Assembly: GCF_020889685.1 (NCBI RefSeq)
Contig: NZ_JACMYO010000039.1
Span: 1-53,122 of the forward strand
Origin: Bradyrhizobium oropedii
GTDB lineage: Bacteria > Pseudomonadota > Alphaproteobacteria > Rhizobiales > Xanthobacteraceae
Direction of reading: 5' to 3'
DNA: 53,122 nucleotides
Part shown: positions 48,787 to 53,122 of the stretch, one piece after another
Layout: each line of letters starts with the position of its first letter
Numbering within the stretch: position 1 is the stretch's first letter
The notes under the pieces: model-generated
What the model was told of the DNA's origin: nothing
Database searches by the model: none
Seen by the model: only the letters and a program-made list of their open reading frames with translations
Program-made: the position numbers and the translations under genes

Positions 48787-51700
48787 TCAGAGATGAAAAT
48801 CGGACACGGTTTGATAGGGCGTTCCCGCCGGCAGGCCGAGGAACAAATACTGCATGCCGTATTGTCCGGCGAACGCCGATGCCGTCGCATCCATGATGAC
48901 GTGGCCGCCCAGATCCAGATGCAGTTCCGGCCGGGTGAGCGCCCCGATCGTGTAGGCCGGCGCGATGGTCTCGTTGATGTGCAGCGCATCGAAGGCGGCG
49001 GACACGGCCGAAAGCGAGGCCGCGTTGCCGGCCAGATCGACGATATTAGCGCCATTGGCGACGAAGCCGGTCACCGCCAGCGAGCCGGCGCGATTCGTCG
49101 ACGACACGATGTGATCGAACACCAGCTTCGACGGATCGCCGAGCAGCGCTGTCGCCGCGGCATCGTAGATCGCGCTGCCGCCATCGTTCAACGTCAGTGT
49201 CGGCGTGCCGCCATTGACGTGAACCGTCTCGTTGAAGCCGACGGTCAGTTGCACCAGCGAGCCCGTTGCCCCGACGCCCCCTGAGGGGGTCGCGGTGATC
49301 CCGGTCAGATGCGGCGCTGTCGTATCGAGGGTGAAGGTCAGGCTGGAAGACACACTGACATTGCCGGCGGCATCGACCTCCTGCACCGTCACGGTGTGCA
49401 CGCCGTCTGTCGTGAAGGCCGGCGCCACCGCCGAGAAGCTCGACGCGCCGTCAGCCTTGAATCGCAGCGTGTCGGCCGCATCGGACTTGGTGTAGTCGAT
49501 CAGTGCATTGTTGGTGATGTGATCGGAAGCCGAGAAACCGGTGTCCTGATGCAGCGCCACCCGCGGCGCCGCAGGAGGCTTGGTGTCGCCTGAGAAGGTG
49601 ATGGTGCCGCTTGCCGCACCGGCATTGCCGGCGACGTCGCTGTAGCTCGCCCCGGCAACCGCCAGATCGGCCGACAGATGGTCGGTGACGTCAGGCGTGA
49701 AGATCGCGGTGTAGATATCATGGCCCGATCCGTTGAGGCCGACATGAACCAGGCTGCCCAACAGGCCGCCGTGGACGGTGATGTCGCCGAGCCCGAAGCC
49801 CGCGACCGCCTCGGAGAACGTGAAGGTCATGAGCGCCGCGTCGCCGGCGTGCAGCACGGTATGATCGGCCGCCACCGACACCGTCGGCGAATGCGTGTCG
49901 CCACCGATGGTGGCGGTGTTGCTCGCAGCCCCGGCATTGCCGGCATCGTCGGCATAGCTCGAGGCCGTGATCCGGATCGAGCCCAGCAGCACGTCGTTGA
50001 TATCTGGCGTGAAGAGCGCGGTGTAGACGTCCTGGCCCGACACGTTGAGCCCGACATGGACCAGATTGCTCAGCGCACCGCCGGCGACGACGGTATCGTT
50101 GAGCGCAAAGCCCATGACGTGCTCGGAGAAGGTGAAGGTGACAACTGAAGTCTGGCCGGCCAGCACCGTGCTCGGGCTTGCGGCAACCGACACCGTCGGA
50201 GCCTTGGTATCGCCAGTGAAATTGACGGTGCCGCTCGCCGCACCGGTGTTGCCGGCAACGTCGGTGTAAGAAGACGCCCGGACCTGTGCCGACCCTGCTT
50301 CGGCGTTGCTTTCGTCCGGCGTGAAGATTGCGGTGTAGATGTCCTGGCCCGACGCGTTGACGCCGACATGGACCAGATTGCCCAGCGCCCCGCCATGCAC
50401 GGTGACGTCGCCGAGCGCGAAGCTCGCAATTTGTTCGGAGAACGTGAACGTCACCAGCGCCGTCTGGCCGGCCAGCAGCGCGTTACGATCCGCCGCGATA
50501 GACACGGTCGGCGCCAGCGTGTCGCCGCCGATCGTGGCGGTATTGCTCGCCGTACCGGCATTGCCGGCTATGTCGCTGTAGCTCGATGCATTGACTTTCA
50601 CCGAGCCCGACTCGGTGTCGCTGACATCAGGCGTGAAGGTCGCGGTGTAGACGTCGTGGCCGGCGCCGTTGAGCCCGACATGCACGAGATTGGTCAGCGC
50701 GCCGCCATGGACCGTGGTGCCGGCAAGGCCGAAGCCGGAAACGGCCTCCGAGAAGGTGAAGGTCGCGACCGAGACGTCGCCGGCCAGCACCGTGTCCGGA
50801 TTGAGCGTGACCGATACCGTCGGCACCTGCGTATCGCCGGTGAAGCTGACCGTGTTGCTGACCGCGCCGGCATTGCCTGCCGTGTCGCTATAGCTGGATG
50901 CGTTGACCTTGACCGAGCCAGCCTCGGCGTTGCTGACATCAGGCGTGAAGGTCGCGGTATAGATGTCCTGGCCGGAGCCGTTGACGCCGACATGGACGAG
51001 ATTACCCAGCGCACCGCCGCTGACGCTGACGTCCCCAAGCGCGAAGCCCGCGATGGCCTCGGAGAAGGTGAACGTCACCACCGCGGTCTGACCTGCGAGC
51101 AGCGTGCCGTGGTCAGCCGAAACCGACACCGTCGGCGCCTTGGTGTCGCCGGAGAAGTTGATCGTGTTGCTAGACGAGCCGGAATTGCCGGCGACGTCGG
51201 TATAGCTTGACGCGTTGACCTGGACCGACCCCGCCTCAGTGTTGGTCACATCGGGTGTGAAGGTCGCCGTGTAGACATCATGGCCGGAGCCATCGACGCC
51301 GACATGGCTGAGATTACCCAGCGTGCCGCCCTGGACGGTGACATCGCCCAGCCCGAAGCCGGCGACGGCCTCGGAGAAGGTGAAGGTGACGAGCGCGCGA
51401 TCGCCGGCGGTAAGCATGCTGTGGTCGGCGGCAACCTGCACCGTCGGTACCTTTGTGTCGCCCGTGAAAGTGATCGCGCTGCTTGCCGCACCGGCGTTTC
51501 CGGCGCTGTCGGTATAGCTCGATGCGTTGACCTGCACCGAACCTGCCTCGGCGTTGGTCACATCGGGCGTGAAGGTCGCCGTATAGATGTCCTGGTGCGA
51601 GGCATTGAGGCCGACATGGATGAGGTTGCTCAACGCGCCGCCGCTCACCGTCGTATCCGCGAGCGCGAAACCCGTTACCGCCTCGGAGAAGGTGAAGGTG

Positions 51701-53122
51701 ACGGTCGAGGTCTGACCTGCCAGCAGCGAAGTCGGGGTCGCCGCCACGGAGACGGTCGGCGCCGTCGTGTCGACCACGAGGTGCAGGTCTGTGGCCGCAT
51801 GGGTCACGTCGGCGTCCTGGCCGCCGGGATCCTTGATGGTGCCGCCATTGAGCGAAAGGCTCTGCACCTGCAGATCGGACGTGTTGTCGCCGTCCTGCAC
51901 GGTGTAGCCGAACACCAGCGTGTGCGAGCCGCTGCCGCTGAGATAGGTCGCGACCTTGCCGTCGTTGAGCAGCAGCTGCGGCGCGCCGGTCACGCTCACC
52001 GTGTTGCTGAAATCGACCGTGACGGTGACGACCTTGCCGGTGTTCAGCGTCGTGAGGTGACCGGTGGTATCCGCCGTGACCGACGCGATGCTCGCCTGCG
52101 ACCTGAGCTCGAGATGCGGCGATGCCGAGCCGTCGGACGCCAGCATCAGCGAGCCGAACGAGGCGCCGGCGCCAAAGCTCAAATTGAACGAGGCGAGCGT
52201 CGTGCCGCCGCTGCTCTTCACCAGCAACACGCCGTTCGAATAGGACAGCGTTTTCGTTGCGTCATAAACGAGATTGCCGAAGTCGATGGTGTCGCCGCCG
52301 CCGAAGCCGGTGATCGACGTGCCGAACGAGGTGCCTGAGAACGCGGCGGCATCGAGCACGAGCTTCTCGGTAGAGCCGTCGGTGAAGGCGATCGAGCCTG
52401 TTCCCACGGCGCCGTTCGCGGCGAGCTCAAGGATGGAGCCCTTGATGACGGTGCCGCCCGAATAGGTGTTGTGTGCCGACAGCACGAGCCGACCACCGCC
52501 GGTCACCTCGACGTCGCCCGGCGTCGCGCCATCGGAGATGACGCCGCTCTGGGTGACGGTTTCGCCGACCGCGACATTGAAGACGGGATCGCCCGCGACG
52601 GTGATGTTGCGGGTCTGCGTGAAGCCGTCGGTGAAGCTGATGCCGGTGCCGTCGCCGAGCTTCAGGATGCTGGTGAGCCCGCCGAGGTTGACGTTGGACG
52701 AGATCGACACCGTTGTGCCGGCGCCGCTGACCGTGGTGTTGCCGATATAGGTGTTGTTGCCGCCGAGAATGACGGTGCCACCGCCGCCGATGGCGAGGCC
52801 ACCGACGCCCGCATTGGCGCCCGTACCGCCATTGCCGCTCTGGTCGGCGATGTCGTTGGTGACAGTCAGCGTCTGGCCGCTGCCAGGCGTGAAGCTGAGA
52901 TTGTTGTTGCCCTGGATGAAGATGCCGGAGCCGTATGCCGAGCCGCTGGTCTGGCCGCCGCCATTGGTGCCGCCCTTGACCGCGTTGAAGCCGGAATCGT
53001 TCGAGAGCGAGCCGCCCTTGACGGTCAGCGAGCCGCCTTGCTCGACGAAGACGGTGCCGCCAGCGCCAAGGCCGCCACCGCCACCCGCCGTGCCATCACC
53101 GCCGCCGAAGCCGCCGAGCCCG
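48787..53122 (-). CDS. Large repetitive surface/secreted protein, N-terminus outside window
   Basis: The frame is open from the window end to a stop at 48787-48789, giving at least 1444 residues. The visible N-terminal part (53122-52110) is Gly/Asn/Thr-rich and beta-helix-like, with GGNNTYIGNTT and HNTYSGGTVIK passenger-type repeats as in autotransporters. Then comes a domain with FSNTVSVTGAPQLLLNDGK, then seven tandem Ig-like repeats of 104 residues (49567-51750), then two further Ig-like units and a non-repetitive tail ending LFLGLPAGTPYQTVSDFHL. I see no beta-barrel at the C-terminus, so type I or another secretion route is more likely than classical autotransport. Probably an adhesin or surface-layer-like protein. 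Its Asp-rich loops (DVTN, DTKAPTV) suggest calcium binding. Confidence 0.85.
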   Translation of the reverse strand, partial: GLGGFGGGDGTAGGGGGLGAGGTVFVEQGGSLTVKGGSLSNDSGFNAVKGGTNGGGQTSGSAYGSGIFIQGNNNLSFTPGSGQTLTVTNDIADQSGNGGTGANAGVGGLAIGGGGTVILGGNNTYIGNTTVSGAGTTVSISSNVNLGGLTSILKLGDGTGISFTDGFTQTRNITVAGDPVFNVAVGETVTQSGVISDGATPGDVEVTGGGRLVLSAHNTYSGGTVIKGSILELAANGAVGTGSIAFTDGSTEKLVLDAAAFSGTSFGTSITGFGGGDTIDFGNLVYDATKTLSYSNGVLLVKSSGGTTLASFNLSFGAGASFGSLMLASDGSASPHLELRSQASIASVTADTTGHLTTLNTGKVVTVTVDFSNTVSVTGAPQLLLNDGKVATYLSGSGSHTLVFGYTVQDGDNTSDLQVQSLSLNGGTIKDPGGQDADVTHAATDLHLVVDTTAPTVSVAATPTSLLAGQTSTVTFTFSEAVTGFALADTTVSGGALSNLIHVGLNASHQDIYTATFTPDVTNAEAGSVQVNASSYTDSAGNAGAASSAITFTGDTKVPTVQVAADHSMLTAGDRALVTFTFSEAVAGFGLGDVTVQGGTLGNLSHVGVDGSGHDVYTATFTPDVTNTEAGSVQVNASSYTDVAGNSGSSSNTINFSGDTKAPTVSVSADHGTLLAGQTAVVTFTFSEAIAGFALGDVSVSGGALGNLVHVGVNGSGQDIYTATFTPDVSNAEAGSVKVNASSYSDTAGNAGAVSNTVSFTGDTQVPTVSVTLNPDTVLAGDVSVATFTFSEAVSGFGLAGTTVHGGALTNLVHVGLNGAGHDVYTATFTPDVSDTESGSVKVNASSYSDIAGNAGTASNTATIGGDTLAPTVSIAADRNALLAGQTALVTFTFSEQIASFALGDVTVHGGALGNLVHVGVNASGQDIYTAIFTPDESNAEAGSAQVRASSYTDVAGNTGAASGTVNFTGDTKAPTVSVAASPSTVLAGQTSVVTFTFSEHVMGFALNDTVVAGGALSNLVHVGLNVSGQDVYTALFTPDINDVLLGSIRITASSYADDAGNAGAASNTATIGGDTHSPTVSVAADHTVLHAGDAALMTFTFSEAVAGFGLGDITVHGGLLGSLVHVGLNGSGHDIYTAIFTPDVTDHLSADLAVAGASYSDVAGNAGAASGTITFSGDTKPPAAPRVALHQDTGFSASDHITNNALIDYTKSDAADTLRFKADGASSFSAVAPAFTTDGVHTVTVQEVDAAGNVSVSSSLTFTLDTTAPHLTGITATPSGGVGATGSLVQLTVGFNETVHVNGGTPTLTLNDGGSAIYDAAATALLGDPSKLVFDHIVSSTNRAGSLAVTGFVANGANIVDLAGNAASLSAVSAAFDALHINETIAPAYTIGALTRPELHLDLGGHVIMDATASAFAGQYGMQYLFLGLPAGTPYQTVSDFHL
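49567..51750 (-). repeat. Seven tandem 312-bp repeats coding Ig-like domains
   Basis: Exactly seven units of 104 codons (2184 bp) run without gaps. Each has the pattern SVAADxxxLLAGQ, VTFTFSEAVxGFxLGDVTV, GGALxNLVHVGLNGSG, DIYTATFTPDVTN, VNASSYxDxAGNAGAAS, then GDTxAPTV. This fits bacterial Ig-like domains of the Big_12 type. The units differ at many positions, so they are old duplications rather than recent expansion. The last unit has a changed DHLSADLAV in place of AEAGSVQV. Confidence 0.92.

Noticed and set aside
49567..51750. Tandem repeats as a possible CRISPR array
   Set aside because: The period is 312 bp, in frame, coding for Ig-like domains; there are no short repeats with unique spacers.

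Overview
The window looks like a chromosomal segment of a high-GC alphaproteobacterium of the Bradyrhizobium / Rhodopseudomonas group. The reasons are strong GC bias at third codon positions, many small secreted proteins typical of that group, abundant catabolic CoA and flavin enzymes, and intergenic spacers filled with dispersed palindromic elements. The species call is inference; no rRNA or marker gene is present. I see no phage, transposase, plasmid or CRISPR signature. One tRNA gene (Arg, anticodon CCT) is present.

Layout. 1-780: small Cys-rich and other secreted proteins (the first is cut by the window edge). 796-7541: an aromatic catabolic regulon converging on gentisate. It holds a CoA ligase plus FAD hydroxylase pair (predicted salicylate to salicylyl-CoA to gentisyl-CoA), 3-hydroxybenzoate 6-hydroxylase, a MarR regulator, a zeta-class GST isomerase (maleylpyruvate isomerase) and gentisate 1,2-dioxygenase. 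Both promoter regions carry the same 20-bp palindrome, probably the MarR operator. 7569-12736: a NitT/TauT-type ABC importer with an FAD oxidoreductase, divergent from a LysR gene. 12799-22311: mixed metabolic genes (enoyl-CoA hydratase family, ketopantoate-reductase family, SDR, hydantoin-racemase family, alpha/beta hydrolase, RoxA/peroxidase-like di-heme cytochrome c, aspartase, an uncharacterised protein).

22520-30496: the most striking region. A minus-strand operon encodes a HAD-UbiA fusion, DprE1, DprE2 and a GT-C membrane glycosyltransferase, facing a GT87/DUF2029 membrane glycosyltransferase and followed by a TPR protein. Together these are the predicted parts of a polyprenyl-phosphoryl-D-arabinofuranose pathway with two candidate arabinosyltransferases, outside the actinobacteria. 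The DprE1 active site has Thr where mycobacterial DprE1 has the benzothiazinone-reactive Cys387.

30619-39664: an EthA-like Baeyer-Villiger monooxygenase divergent from a TetR gene across a spacer with two perfect inverted repeats, a LuxR-type regulator, small secreted proteins, a CAP-domain protein, a second ketopantoate-reductase-like enzyme, a DUF937/YidB-like protein, a GlsB-like membrane protein, an SDR and an AHL-lactonase-like metallo-hydrolase. 40048-48608: a CoA-thioester catabolic block (a heteromer-like acyl-CoA dehydrogenase pair, two enoyl-CoA hydratase-family proteins, an ADP-forming acyl-CoA synthetase, a VOC protein and a lone Liv-type binding protein). 48787-53122: the C-terminal 1444 or so residues of a very large surface or secreted protein with seven 104-residue Ig-like repeats; its N-terminus lies outside the window.
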